A DNA stretch of 64,000 nt from Amoebidium appalachense (taxonomy: Eukaryota > Ichthyosporea), in the NCBI GenBank assembly GCA_963693365.1, contig CAVNZM010000006.1:2232001-2296000 (forward strand), in the 5' to 3' direction. Both the position numbers and the translations under genes were made by a program. This document shows positions 36,328 to 47,132 of the stretch, piece by piece. Under the pieces are notes generated by a model that did not search any database, was not told where the DNA came from, and was given only the letters and a program-made list of their open reading frames with translations. The stretch's first letter is position 1, and each line of letters opens with the position of its first letter.

Positions 36328-36870
36328 ACACAGACACACACAGGCCCACACACACACATGTATAGGTGCACATTCAGCACAGCAGGGACGCAAACACGAT
36401 CAAACACACACGTACACACACACACACACACAGTATGAGATCTCAACAAACAGACCGACAAAAACAAAACACCCAGGAACACCGATGAGCCCCCCCCCAC
36501 CCCCCCCCCCTTCCCCCCTCTCATCCCCTTACCTCTTTAGCCGCTCACTTGGACGATCCATTTGCCTAACCATGATTAAGCGCTTACAACCGCCATCCCC
36601 CCCCCCCCCAAACCACCACCACCACCACAAAAAAAAAAACCAAAAAAAAAAAAAAAAAAAGGAAAAACAGGCACAAGGACTGGTTAGGTCACTCGTGTAT
36701 GGCCAATCACTGAGAAGGACGGGGTAAAAGAGAAGGGGGGGGGGAGGGGGGGGGGGGGGAGGGAAGTTCGCGTCAAAGAAGATTACCGTGATCCTACAAG
36801 GAACCTAGCTGCAAACACGTGAGGGTGGAGGGGGGATTGTAGAGGGAGGAGGAGGCAGGTCGGGGGGGTG

Positions 36871-36902
<32 letters not shown>

Positions 36903-37476
36903 ATGTCGATGATGTTTGTACTGGTGGTGTGCAGCACAAAATAAAACAACAAAAAAACTGTATTCATGGCTGGTCGGGGCACTCTGCATTGCAAAGGGCA
37001 CGGCAACAGCAGCAAATAATATTTACATTTCTAAGAAGATACATACGAGTAACAACAGATATTGCTGCAATTCGTACACTGTGGCAAAGCAAAAAGACAG
37101 CCGTTGGGCTAGATATACTTGGCTTAGCCTATCCAGTAAAGACTTTGAATTTTCATGCATCCGTACACCATTACAGTTACAAGCGTAGCAATATACACAC
37201 GACTATCCGGCGAGATGTTCAAATTTACGCACAACTAGCACGAAGACAGCAGTAACTGGCTTCATATACATGACTATCCAGGATGGGCGTCTTTTGAAAT
37301 TTGCAATCAAAGCACAGAAAAATCACTTCAAGCTTAACATCCTATCCTAAACCACCACAAGTTTCCTTCTATGTGCAAGCAGCCCAAATTTCCCAAACTA
37401 AAAGCGAAAAAGTCAATGTTATTTAAACAAAAAACCTCCCGAAAATTCATATTCCTTCAAAAGAAAACCGACATAT
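35574..37476. other. Intergenic between convergent genes
   Basis: Downstream of the Ca2+ ATPase (+) and of the desaturase (-). Contains C runs at about 36000, (CA)n at 36250-36322, a C run plus A run at 36598-36660 and a G run at 36867-36899. No exon was recognised, and no canonical AATAAA was found right after the ATPase stop. Confidence 0.55.
36250..36322. repeat. (CA)n microsatellite
   Basis: A CA tract of about 73 bases, flanked by irregular CACG and CAGA repeats. Confidence 0.9.
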
Positions 37477-39415
37477 TCAATGTTGCTTCACTGCTTTGGG
37501 CACCCTATCTCCCTCCCCAAGGTGATACAGAGACTTGTCCGTTACCCCCTTTGGTCTAGGGGGTGCCTGGTATGCACTTGTGTCGTTGACGGCCACCAAA
37601 TGGCGCACGTGGGATGCCAGAGCCTCCCCAAACCCCTCCTTGGTGTGGTATGTCACCCCAAACTCGGTGCAGGTGGCCTCGAGGATGGGCACAAGGTCGG
37701 GGTAGTGGTCCCAGGCAATCTGGGGGGGGGGGGGGGGGGGGGGGGGAGGGGAGAGAGGGAGGGAGAGAGGGGGTTGATAGGGGGAGTGAGTGAGGGGGTT
37801 GATAGGGGGGTGATAGGGGGTTGGGGAGGGGGGGGGGGGGGAGAGGGGGGCGAGGGGAAGGGTCCAGCGGGGAGGTGAGTGGGGAAGGAGGAACAGGGAG
37901 ACAGGGGGGATGGGGGGGGAGGGGGGGCAACAGATGTGTTAGCGTCTCATAATGGTTGCAGATAGAACAGCATGAGCTGAGTCAACCCGAACATTCGCAA
38001 TCGTGCGCGCACACAATGGAGATGTATTTGGCAGTGTGACCAGCCTAGCATTAAGTTGCTTGTATGTGTGTCTGGGCTGTGTGCGTCTGGGGGCATACCT
38101 GGGGGAACAGATGGTGGATGATCTGGTTGTTGAGCCCCAGCGACACGTGCAGGTGAACACGTGACCGCACTGCATAGTCCATGGCGTGTGCAATCTGGTG
38201 CTTGGCCCACTCGGGCCGGCCATGGCCCGACCCGGCCCGGAAGCACTCTGGCTGCACGTGGCTGACCTGAGAGAATGCATAGTAGATGAGGCCGTGGATG
38301 GCCATGGGCAGAAAGGCCGACACCAGGCCACGGGGGATGGCCCACATGGGGGTGGGGGCAGACAGGGCAGCACGGAAGAAGGGCAGGCCAAAGCATACGC
38401 CAGCCACGGCACAGCGGCCCAGGGTGTGTGCGGCCAGGCGGGCCCATGTCAGGCGCACCATGGGCACCAGACCGAACAGGCTGCGCTCAAACATGCCCAG
38501 ATACAGTCGGGGCCACAGAAAAGACTGGCCCAGGGTGGTGTTGAGGGCACGCACAACTAGGCCCAGCCGCCACCACACAGCCCGGCCCACAAAGCCCCCC
38601 CACATTGTGTTGGGCAGGGGGCGGTTCTCGATGGTCGTGCGGAAGCCAGGCACGCCGTCCTTTGCCGTGAAGCTGAAGTGGTAGAGGTCAGGGTCACGCA
38701 CGGCCATGTTTGTGTGCACGTGGTGGCCGATCACGTGTTGGTGGGTCCAGCACAGCACACTGCTTTGCATGGCCCCCAGGTAGGCCAGCAACCAATTGAC
38801 TTGCGGCCATGTGGTGATGGCAAGATGGGTGCCGTCATGCAGGCACGCACTGGGGCCCAGCCAATAGGCAACGGGGAACAGCGCGGTGGCCCACATGTGG
38901 CCATGCAAATGCGCCCCAAACAGGACAAGTGCAGCCACTGAAAACCCGGCCAGTTGCAGCAGTTGCCGCACCCCGGCCTTGGGTGAACGGCCTGTGCGCT
39001 CAAAGTGTGCCCTGACTCGTGCCTTGAGGGTGTCGAAGATGGGTGTGTGGTCCCAGTTGAACGTGTCGTCATAGTCTGTATCCTTGGGCCCCGCATCCTC
39101 CACATAGTACTTCTGCAGCACCGCATGCACCCGACCAGGGGCAGATAGCGAGTGGTAGCTCTCAAACAGCTCCGTGCAGTTGCGGCCACGGCCCAGCAAA
39201 ATGGATTCACGGCCGCCAGGGTGCATGGCCACAAACCTGTGCAGGTCGTAGCGCTTGTTGTGCACCGTCCAGAGGTCGGGCCGGGCCGAGGCCTGTGCAT
39301 CCGAGTCACGTGTGTAGGCCACCTGGGCATGGCGCCACCACCGTGCAAAAAGTAATGTGGTGGCCGCAACGGTCAGGCCCACTGCCTGCTGGGCAGTGGA
39401 ATCGGTGAGAAGCAT
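37477..39415 (-). CDS. Cytochrome-b5-fused front-end fatty-acid desaturase
   Basis: Two exons, 39415-38099 and 37719-37477, joined in phase 0, give 519 residues. An N-terminal hydrophobic stretch (about 10-25) precedes a cytochrome b5 domain with the haem motif HPGG (65-68). The desaturase part has three histidine boxes: HDGTH (193-197), HVIGHH (227-232) and QIIHH (431-435). The Gln in place of His in the third box marks front-end desaturases, which insert a double bond between the carboxyl end and an existing one in PUFA synthesis, in the ER membrane. The six-residue second box preceded by Q (QHVIGHH, then TN...DPDLYH) recalls Delta-5 enzymes of fungi and oomycetes, but regioselectivity cannot be set from sequence. 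The length is slightly above the family norm of 440-500. The 3' acceptor follows a C run (sense strand), as elsewhere in the window. Confidence 0.92.
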
Positions 39416-39550
39416 TTATGCGGCTAGTGTGAGTTGGTTGTGTGTTTGTTCTAATCGATGTGGGAAAGGTTTCTTGTCGCTTTGTGGCGTGTGAGTGTTT
39501 TCCATGGGTGTGGCTGACTTGCATCTGGGTTGGTGGTGAAGCCAAGGGCA

Positions 39551-39560
39551 GCTTATATGC
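39551..39560 (-). promoter_or_regulatory. TATA-like box of the desaturase gene
   Basis: GCATATAAGC on the minus strand lies about 138 bp upstream of the desaturase ATG. It is the only TATA-like site in the upstream region at a suitable distance. Confidence 0.45.
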
Positions 39561-39919
39561 AAACCGAAGAACTTCCAGAAGACCGGCCAGAAAGTGGTGA
39601 GTCTAGTGGCTGCGTGTGCACAGTCACAACAGTAAAGTGCATCACAGACCGGCCATTCCACGCCGTTCTAATGCCTTCCTGCGGGTTCTGGCTTCCCAAC
39701 ACACCACGAACCAGGCTCGTGTGTGCACTGTGTCATGCCCCCTGCAGCTAGCCGAAGGCAAGCACGTGGAGCCTTGAGAGCCGGCCTGTCAGCCCGGAAA
39801 AGCTCACCCCCATGCAAATGCAAGGGAAGCCAAGTTGGATGGCTGCCCCAACACATACCTGCACGAGACACCTTGGGGTGGCATGGTTGAATGCGCTAAT
39901 TTTAGTTAATGGCTCAAGT

Positions 39920-39961
39920 GCACGGCCATCTAGAAACACCGGAGTTTCTAGATGGCCGTGC
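39920..39961. repeat. Perfect 18-bp inverted repeat, 6-nt loop
   Basis: GCACGGCCATCTAGAAAC (39920-39937) and its exact complement (39944-39961) flank the loop ACCGGA. CTCAAGTG stands just before the hairpin and CTCAAGTGC overlaps its right edge. No gene end points to it as a terminator. Confidence 0.9.
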
Positions 39962-40831
39962 TCAAGTGCCACCCCTGTCACAAACACAGCCCTCCTCGCG
40001 CGTCAGTTGTACATGACACGGCTGATAGCTTGCCAGCTGGGAAAGTGGAGAAAGGGGGGGGGGGGGGGGAATGATAGTTGCAAGGCTGGCTGTGCGTGAT
40101 AGGAACTACAGAAAGCCTTGTCGCGAAAAACTATTGTAGAAACCATGCATCTGCATGCAAGCCTTGCCATGCAAGGCTGTTCATGAATCTTGTCCGCGGC
40201 TCAGATCTAGAGTCACTCAGTCACAGACTCACAGTGACACTCACAATTAAGGGTATGTACATCTATCTGGAAATTCTCGAGAAATTTAGGTACCTTGCCG
40301 GAAAGGAAAGTTGCCGGAAAGATAGGTGAAATTTTGGGAAAGGAGCGAGAAATTTAGGATATCGTGGGATAGATGATCTTGTTTGATCCGAGCGATCTAT
40401 CTCGGGAATTTCGAAAAAAGTAGGCCGGAAAGATCCAAATTTCTCGTGGTCTAGGGGTATGTATGTGGTGGATAGGGTATGGTTTACCGGCTTTTGCCCT
40501 CTTCCTTTGGAAGGCACATGATTGGACTGCAAGACTCGTAAACAAACCAAAAAAGGTGGGAGTCTTAACCATGTCCAATGACACTGTTTTCCTGAGAGAG
40601 GGGCGATGGGATTGTTTGTAATCCAATCAAAGTGAGCATAACAAGAGCTTGACCGTAGGCTACAATAACTATAATTGACCGGGCCCGCCAGTGCAGCCTA
40701 AGCACCACTTTAAAAAATTTACTCTTGGAGGGAAACGATTGTAGTGGCTGAAATCGCAAGATTAATGTAATTGGCAGCATTCAACCAATGAAAACAAATG
40801 TTTGCAAGCGATTGTTGACACTTTGGAAGGG

Positions 40832-40838
40832 TATATAT
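40832..40838 (+). promoter_or_regulatory. TATA box inside the MULE-like element
   Basis: TATATAT lies 75 bp upstream of the ATG at 40907, with a CCAAT box at about 40789 (TTCAACCAATGAAA). The arrangement resembles other TATA promoters in the window. Confidence 0.55.
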
Positions 40839-40906
40839 GCTGTAACTTGCAATTGCACTTGACAGAAACACCGTACGATTTCTACTTGTACTCGAATCTC
40901 TTCAAA

Positions 40907-41011
40907 ATGGCCTCATTCTCTGCTGCAGCTGTCAGCATTACGAAACGTAAAAGTACCACTTCCACTTTTCTGGTGGCCGATCTCATTGCCACTGAGCCCA
41001 CCAACCATGAA
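40907..41011 (+). CDS. First exon carried by the MULE-like element
   Basis: A 35-codon open exon starts ATGGCC in context CAAAATGG and encodes MASFSAAAVSITKRKSTTST and a further 15 residues. It stops at a GAA|GTGTGT donor-like site. It follows a TATA box at a normal distance. The protein is not recognised, and no downstream exon exists inside the element. It may be a captured fragment of a host gene or a genuine small exon spliced to something outside. Confidence 0.4.
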
Positions 41012-41291
41012 GTGTGTGCGCGTGTGCACGTGTGTGCCTGTGTACACTTTGTGCGCGTGCGTGTGTATGTGTTTATGGCGAGAAATTTCGAAAGAAATTT
41101 AGGTAGCTTTCGAGAAAGACGGGAAATTTCTTGGAAAGATAGGTACCTGGTGGGAAAGATTTTGGGAAAGATAGGTTCATTTTTCAAGAATTTCCGGGAA
41201 AGGATCTGGGAAAGTTAGGTCGATTTTGGGAAAGATTGGGAAAAATCTAAAAGAAAGATAGGCTTTTTTTTAGATAGATTTACATACCCTT

Positions 41292-41786
41292 ACTCACAAT
41301 TGCTGAGAAGCCAATCAGATCTATCTGTTCTAATAGGCATAAACAAAGGCTGATAGCAAGCCAATTGTCGATCTAAACAGAAATGAATACATTCCTGCTC
41401 AGATCTGTGGCTCCGGGTCCGAGACTCCTCAACTCAACTCCAAGTCCCCAACACCGCCGTGAACGCCCTTACATAGGCAACACAGCGGCCAACGATTGGG
41501 CAGCTTTAGGGTGAGAAAATCGTGTGCGTGCCACTGGGTGGCTATGATCCGATATTGATATCGATATCGATGCAGGCCGAGCGCCGCTGTCGACATGTCG
41601 GTTGCCCACATTTCTTTGTCCTCCAAGAATGTGTGTATCACCGACGGCCGTGTACTATGATGTAGATTGTAGGCCCTATACACTGGCAGGCTCTGTCCTT
41701 GAACCGTGCACTTTGTACACTCTTTTTGAGTTATTCTCATACTAAAAGAAGAAAAGTTATTCAGGGATTTTTTTGAGGAACCGCCG

Positions 41787-41819
<33 letters not shown>

Positions 41820-42561
41820 AGGAACACAAACCCTGCCAGTCACCGTTGCAGCACTTGAAATTTTGTCCCGAACTTTATGAAGTTCGAATAGCTAGCGATC
41901 ACTGATTGGCTGGCCCATGAGCCATTTTGTCCCGGCCAGGGTTCGAAGGACGGTGGAGCCCATTAACGGAAGTCGAAATCCCGTTTCGGAAAACCTCTTC
42001 GAAAATCGGAATGCTCCGTCAAAGCAGGCCCACCAAAAATCGTAATCGTCGCGCATCAGTAAACTAGGGCATGCTTATTTGTGCCTATAATGCATCAAAA
42101 TGTTATTATAGTGCATACTCAAAAACCCCTGTGGTCATTAGAGGCCTTCCTGGTGTTGGCAGTTGAAGCTTTGAAGGAATAAAAGGGAAATATGAAGTGC
42201 ATTAATGCACACACTATATATATACATTTTGTCTACGTATACAAGTAGGTCTGTGCGCCGGCTGTCGCCGGCGCCAAAACATAACGAGACAGTTATGGAT
42301 GTTGGGTTGTGTGGTTGTTACCTCCCTCTCCCCTCCCCCCCCCCCGGCCCCCCCCCCTCCCTCGCCTCACGCTTCCCCCCCCCCCCCCCCCCCCCCTGGC
42401 CCCCCCACCTCACACTTCCTCCCCCCCTCCCCCCCCCCCCCCCCCCCCAAAATCCTGCAGTTGCTGGATCTGCCAAATGTTATGACCCTTTTCCCTTTCA
42501 TTTACCCCCCCCCCCCCCCCCCCTCTCCCCCCCCCCCTTTCTTGCCACACTGTGTTATCAG
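41292..42561. other. Intergenic, C-rich in the last 260 bp
   Basis: Contains a T run (41791-41818), alternating GATATC palindromes at 41553-41572, and the GC-rich hairpin repeat at 42255-42274. C-rich runs follow at 42311-42530. No clear exon before 42562. Confidence 0.5.
42255..42274. repeat. GC-rich hairpin repeat, copy 1
   Basis: GCGCCGGC-TGTC-GCCGGCGC, an 8-bp perfect stem, flanked by ACAAGTAGGTCT and CAAAAC. An inverted copy with similar flanks lies at 58814-58833. Confidence 0.85.
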
Positions 42562-42676
42562 TCTAGGGCCGGGAGAGATTGCCATTGCCGAAGTACCAAG
42601 TTTACTTGTGGTCCTCCAAAAACATGTAGCTGAAAACCACCAAGTGCAATATGTTCTAAATTGCTTGCAAAATTTT
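42562..42676 (+). pseudogene. Possible ARM/HEAT-repeat exon fragment
   Basis: After a GTGTTATCAG acceptor-like site the frame reads SLGPGEIAIAEVPSLLVVLQ, KHVAENHQVQ and YVLNCLQNF. This has the helix-turn-helix spacing of an armadillo or HEAT repeat. It runs into an AT-rich stretch (FYNIFIILLF...) with no donor, so it may be a broken or incomplete exon. A second acceptor-like ATTTTACAG at about 42718 is cut off 30 bp later by the gypsy insertion at 42752. Confidence 0.35.
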
Positions 42677-42751
42677 TATAATATTTTTATTATTTTGTTG
42701 TTTTACTTATTTTACAGAACTGTTTGGTAACCCAATGATATGCATGGACAG

Positions 42752-43465
42752 TGTCGTATCCTATTATATGTGTACTAGAGACGCGGCACTCTACTGAGTG
42801 TACACACACGAAAAGGAACGAACGTGTACGGAAAAACGGTAAAGTTTATTCAGACCAGGCTCCGACGGGCAAACTTAGATCCGTACGGAATGAGACTAAG
42901 TTACAACTGAGGCCATCAAGGCCGTGCCCTCAAAGATCATCATCACCTGGCCCCCTACGATGCCACATTCCAAACATTCCGATCTACTTTTATCGTGCGC
43001 CTGCACGAGCTAAGTCGATCTACTCAACTAATATATTTATCCATGTCTCACCCCTCACCCTCCCCCTAGTGGCACCGCAGAGTCTAAATCTACATTTCAT
43101 ATTATCCCCCCCCCCCCCCTCCCCCCCTTTCCTTTACATCTAAATATATAAATACGTTTGGCAACAAACACTATCAAACCTTGCCAATACTTACAAAAGG
43201 GCTTCTGCCCGAACAATCACATTCCTAAGTCCTCCTACGATCTATCCTACACACTAATTAGAATTCTATTGGACGGCTGTCCCGGCTGACGTGGTCCAAT
43301 GCCCTGCGCCGGCAGAGGCAAGATGCACGCAGCTGTACAGCTATCTTGAGGCCCCGGACTTGATCTTGATGATCTGTGGACCCGGGCCACCCCCCCCCCC
43401 CCCCCCCCCCCCCGATCTCGATCGTAGACTTAGGCTAATCTGCTGAGACGGATTAGTATATGTCA
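42752..43465 (-). repeat. 3' LTR of the gypsy element
   Basis: 714 bp, TG...CA. It carries TGAATAAACTTTACC near its 3' part and a C run (G in sense) at about 43390-43413. Confidence 0.93.
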
Positions 43466-43602
43466 ACTCCCCCCCCGGCCCCCGGAAAAGCTGAGTCCCA
43501 CCTCAGTCACATTACATCTAACACCCCCTAAAAAGACACAGACTAATCAGTCTCCTAAAAAAAAAAAATTAAATTAAATAAATTACGAAGAAAAATAATA
43601 AA

Positions 43603-45468
43603 TTAATCTACACCATAAGCTTGATACCTACGGAGACACCTATGATAATAAATTAGATTCCTACGACTACGTTCACACTCCTCCTCGGTCTCCTCCCCCC
43701 CTCCCCGGGCCCCTCCCCCCGTGTGTCTACGTGTATTTGCATCACTCCCCCCCCCGGCCCCCTCCCCCACCGACTTTTTCACACCACGATTAAACTGAGG
43801 AATAACTCTCTTTGGCCTAGAGGGAGCACTAGGCAACTCCCTCTGCACTAATCTAGCCTCATAAGCACGAATAGAAAACGGGCAGTCCAAATGAAACTCA
43901 GGCAACCACTGATCTTCCTGATAACCTCCCTCAAAACGAATTAAATAATAATTTACCTTACCTTCCTTACCTTCGATCACCTTTTTATCCATAATTTTAT
44001 CTACTGCAGCCTCCGATACATCCACCGACCCGTCATAGTCGGGGGTGAATGCATCTAACACTCGACGGCCCTCCGGCCGTTTAACCCTAAGGGCCCTATC
44101 ATAATATTCCTTTATATCATCTACATTATAAAATCTAACATCACTCTCATTATCTAACCTCTGCACCTTATATTCCGTCGGACCTAACCTAGCCACTATT
44201 TTATACGGGCCAATGAAAAGAGGCAACCATTTCTTACCATACTTACGAAGACCTTCACCTTCACCCTTACCTTCCTGCTCCTGCTTATATCTCTTTTTCC
44301 TAGTATGATCCCTAATTAAAACTAAAGTACCCTCGGCAAATTCACGTAACGGACGTGTGGACACGTCTGCACGTGTCTGTGCCTGCTGTGTACGGGCCAG
44401 AGCTGCATCACGTGCAGCCCGGGCCCGGGTTAGTAGCTGCTCCCGGAACTCAGTCCAGTGGGGATAAGTTAGTCGGTCAGCCCCCCCCATCGGCAAAAGT
44501 GCCGTATCTAACAAACTAATAGCCTCCTGCCCATAGACCAAATAAAACGGAGAAAAACCAGTCACAGCATGAGGGGTAGAATTATATGAATGAGCAATAA
44601 ACCTAGACATATGATCCCAATCATTAGCCTCCACATCCACCATTTTGCCAAAGGACTTCTGAAACACTGCATGCACACGTTCAGAGATGGCATTTGCTTG
44701 AGGGTGATATGCAGACGTAGTGATATGAGCTACCCTTAAGATTTTACACACCTCCGACACCAACTGATTTAAAAACACACGACTCCTATCCGTTAACAAA
44801 ACACGAGGACAACCAAACCTAAGACAAATTTCATCCACAAAAATACGAGCAAACAAAACGGCATTAGCAGTGGGGAGAGGAAAAACTTCAACCCAACGAG
44901 TGGCCACATCGGTGACGGTAACAAGAACAGTGTTACCCTCAACCGTAGAATTAAAAGGACCGACCACATCCACTGCTACCCTTTCAAACATACGAACATT
45001 AAAATCCCTAATAAACGACGGGCGGGAACGAGAGTGGGGACTCTCATTCCTTTCCTGACAATGCATGCATGACAACACATAATCCCTCACCTCCCTACTC
45101 ATACCCGGCCAAAAATACGAACGATTAACACGAAGCAACGTCCTATTTACACCTAAATGACCAGCCATGGGATGCTCATGCACCATATGCAAAACCTCAG
45201 GCACAAGTGCCGTCGGGACCCAAACTCGGTGTCCGTCTGGCCCAGAACAATGATAAACTAAATCCTGCTCTACCTGACACATTTTTGCTAACTTAGCTAC
45301 CTTAATCATCTGCCTTTTATTTTTAAATTTAATCGAATCAACCGGCCCCTTTAAATAATTCTTAACCAGACCAATCAACACATCTTCCTCCTGAGCTAAG
45401 ATCAAAGCCGTAGGTGCTAAGGCAGGGGCAGAGCCATGAGACTCGGTCCCGACCTCAGACACTGACAA
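43603..45468 (-). CDS. Gypsy integrase with chromodomain
   Basis: 621 codons open. The order is an N-terminal zinc-binding HHCC region (HEHPMAGHLGVN ... CMHC), a catalytic core with D (AVDVVGPF), D (LLTDRSRVF) and E (ANAISERVH), and a C-terminal domain (GPYKIVARLGPTEYKV). A chromodomain (VDKIMDKKVIEGKEGKVNYY ... EDQWLPEFHLD) ends the protein. The chromodomain identifies a chromovirus and usually directs insertion to modified chromatin. The protein is read as the 3' part of pol. It is out of frame with the RNase H segment upstream, separated by C-rich sequence. Confidence 0.92.
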   Translation of the reverse strand: MSVSEVGTESHGSAPALAPTALILAQEEDVLIGLVKNYLKGPVDSIKFKNKRQMIKVAKLAKMCQVEQDLVYHCSGPDGHRVWVPTALVPEVLHMVHEHPMAGHLGVNRTLLRVNRSYFWPGMSREVRDYVLSCMHCQERNESPHSRSRPSFIRDFNVRMFERVAVDVVGPFNSTVEGNTVLVTVTDVATRWVEVFPLPTANAVLFARIFVDEICLRFGCPRVLLTDRSRVFLNQLVSEVCKILRVAHITTSAYHPQANAISERVHAVFQKSFGKMVDVEANDWDHMSRFIAHSYNSTPHAVTGFSPFYLVYGQEAISLLDTALLPMGGADRLTYPHWTEFREQLLTRARAARDAALARTQQAQTRADVSTRPLREFAEGTLVLIRDHTRKKRYKQEQEGKGEGEGLRKYGKKWLPLFIGPYKIVARLGPTEYKVQRLDNESDVRFYNVDDIKEYYDRALRVKRPEGRRVLDAFTPDYDGSVDVSEAAVDKIMDKKVIEGKEGKVNYYLIRFEGGYQEDQWLPEFHLDCPFSIRAYEARLVQRELPSAPSRPKRVIPQFNRGVKKSVGEGAGGGSDANTRRHTGGGARGGGEETEEECERSRRNLIYYHRCLRRYQAYGVD

Positions 45469-45558
45469 ATACCTCCCCCCCCTCCCCTACACTTATAAGC
45501 AAGCAACCCCGGAACCCAAGAAGACACATCCACAGACACAGCATCTATTCCTTTCTGC

Positions 45559-46014
45559 TCACTCTCCCCCCCTTCCCCCCCTCCCCCCCCGTCTCTCACT
45601 ATCCCCCCCCTCCCCCTCCTTCTCTTCTTCAAACAAAATATAAGCAGCACGAGAGAGAGCATCACAGTCAACCATTGTTTCACCCTTGGCATAAAACAAT
45701 TTATAGGAGAACTCACCGAGAGCCGCGGCCCACTTCTGCATCCTCTCGTTGACCAGACGAGTGGTGCCGGCCATGGCTAGGCAGGGCTTGTGGTCGGTGT
45801 AGACCTCAAACGTCCTGCCTGCGAGTATATACCTCCATGCCTGTGAGACTGCCCAAAAGATAGCATGGGACTCTCTCTCCGGATTGCTATATCTACGTTC
45901 ACTTTTACTAAATGAACGACTAGCATAAGCAATCACTCTATCCTGCCCCTCCTGCACTTGATATAACACGGCCCCCTCAGCAACCTTACTTGCATCACAC
46001 CGAACTTTAAACAT
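45559..46014 (-). pseudogene. Gypsy RNase H segment
   Basis: Carries the RNase H pattern CDAS (first acidic residue), an E in RESHAIFWAV, and YTDHKP. The end is acidic and Gly/Arg-rich. It is out of frame with the RT segment: the break falls at a run of seven G residues on the sense strand near 46015-46021. Confidence 0.8.
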
Positions 46015-47132
46015 CCCCCCCCGGCCGAAAAATCAGGATGAACAAGCATACTCGAAGACTGCAAAGCTAACTTAAGCTTTTCGAAAGCAGAAACAGCATC
46101 AACATTCCAATCTATTCTATTCTTCTTCTCCCCCCCCGTCTGACTAGTTAACGGCAAAGCAAGCATACTATAATCCTTAATATAACGACGAAGATAATTA
46201 GTTAAACCTAAAAATTGCCTTAGTTGAGTGACAGTCTGAGGACGGGGCCACTCAACTATGGCCCGGATTTTCTCCGGATCAGGGGAAAGACCATTACTAG
46301 ACACAATATGACCTAAAAACTTAACCTCCGGCACACCAATCACAGTCTTGCTACCGCTAATGCGAAGACCAGACTCACCCAAAGCTAAAAATACTTTTTC
46401 ACAATTATTAACTAGCTCCTCAAATGACCTACCTTTAATTAAAACATCATCCAAATAAGGGTGGCATACATCCAAATGAGGGTGGAGAATTTTATACATT
46501 ACCCGGCACAACATAGCTGGAGAGGAGAGCAAACCCATCGGCACCACCTTGTACTGGAACAGCTGGTCACCCAGTGCAAAGGCGGTCTTCTCCTTGCTGC
46601 TCTCCTCCAACCTTATCTGCCAAAAAGCTGCTTTTAAATCAAGTTTAGCAAAGTGAGTATAGCCGTGCAGCTGTGAAAGCTGCTCGTCTATGTTAGGGAG
46701 AGGCCATTGGTCTGCCTCAGTGATCCGATTCAGAGCCCTGTAATCGTTCACTAGACGCCAAGACCCGTCGGGCTTCTTAACCAATAGCACCGGACTTCTC
46801 CACGGACTCGAACTATGCTCCACATGACCCTTTTTTAACATATCACTCGCTATTATTAGCGCATCCGACAATTTATACTGCTCCATTCTATAGCTAGGCA
46901 TCACTACCGGCCTATTATCACCTGTGTCGATCTGCCTTTCAAACCCTTTAACGAAGCCTACTTCGTTATCATCGGCCAGAAATGCAAACCGAGTCCTATC
47001 AAATAACTTAGCTAGCAATGTTTTCTGTTCTACCGTCCAATCCCCCTCCTTCATACCAAACGGCAATACTAACTCCGGGTTACCCCCATCACAAGTGGAT
47101 GCATCCTTATTCACCGGAGTGCCACTTAACAT
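46015..47132 (-). CDS. Gypsy reverse transcriptase segment
   Basis: Contains SPWRSPVLLVKKPDGSWR, the fingers/palm motif LDLKAAFWQI, and the catalytic YLDD box (HPYLDDVLIKG). It continues through KFLGHIVS and LRQFLGLTNYLRRYI into the connection region. The upstream linker frame ends at ATGTTAA, overlapping the ATG of this frame. The shift is either decay or a stop/start overlap. Confidence 0.92.

Larger units (their letters stand above)
39416..40248. other. Upstream region of the desaturase
   Basis: No second gene was recognised. It holds the minus-strand TATA-like site at 39551-39560, a perfect hairpin at 39920-39961 and a short G run at about 40056-40069. It ends at the target duplication of the MULE-like element. 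Confidence 0.5.
40239..41301. mobile_element. MULE-like TIR element with 10-bp TSD
   Basis: The element, 40249-41291 (1043 bp), begins AAGGGTATGTACATCTATCT and ends in the inverse complement with one difference. The direct repeat ACTCACAATT flanks it at 40239-40248 and 41292-41301. A 10-bp duplication fits the Mutator superfamily (8-11 bp). Both ends carry arrays of GGGAAAGAT(AGGT)-type motifs in the same orientation (40265-40440 and 41080-41270). No transposase is present, so it is non-autonomous. The centre holds CCAAT boxes, a TATA box and a short coding exon, as in gene-carrying Pack-MULEs. Confidence 0.75.

Noticed and set aside
42255-42290. Helitron 3' end (GC-rich hairpin)
   Set aside because: No CTRR terminus at the right distance on either strand, in either copy.
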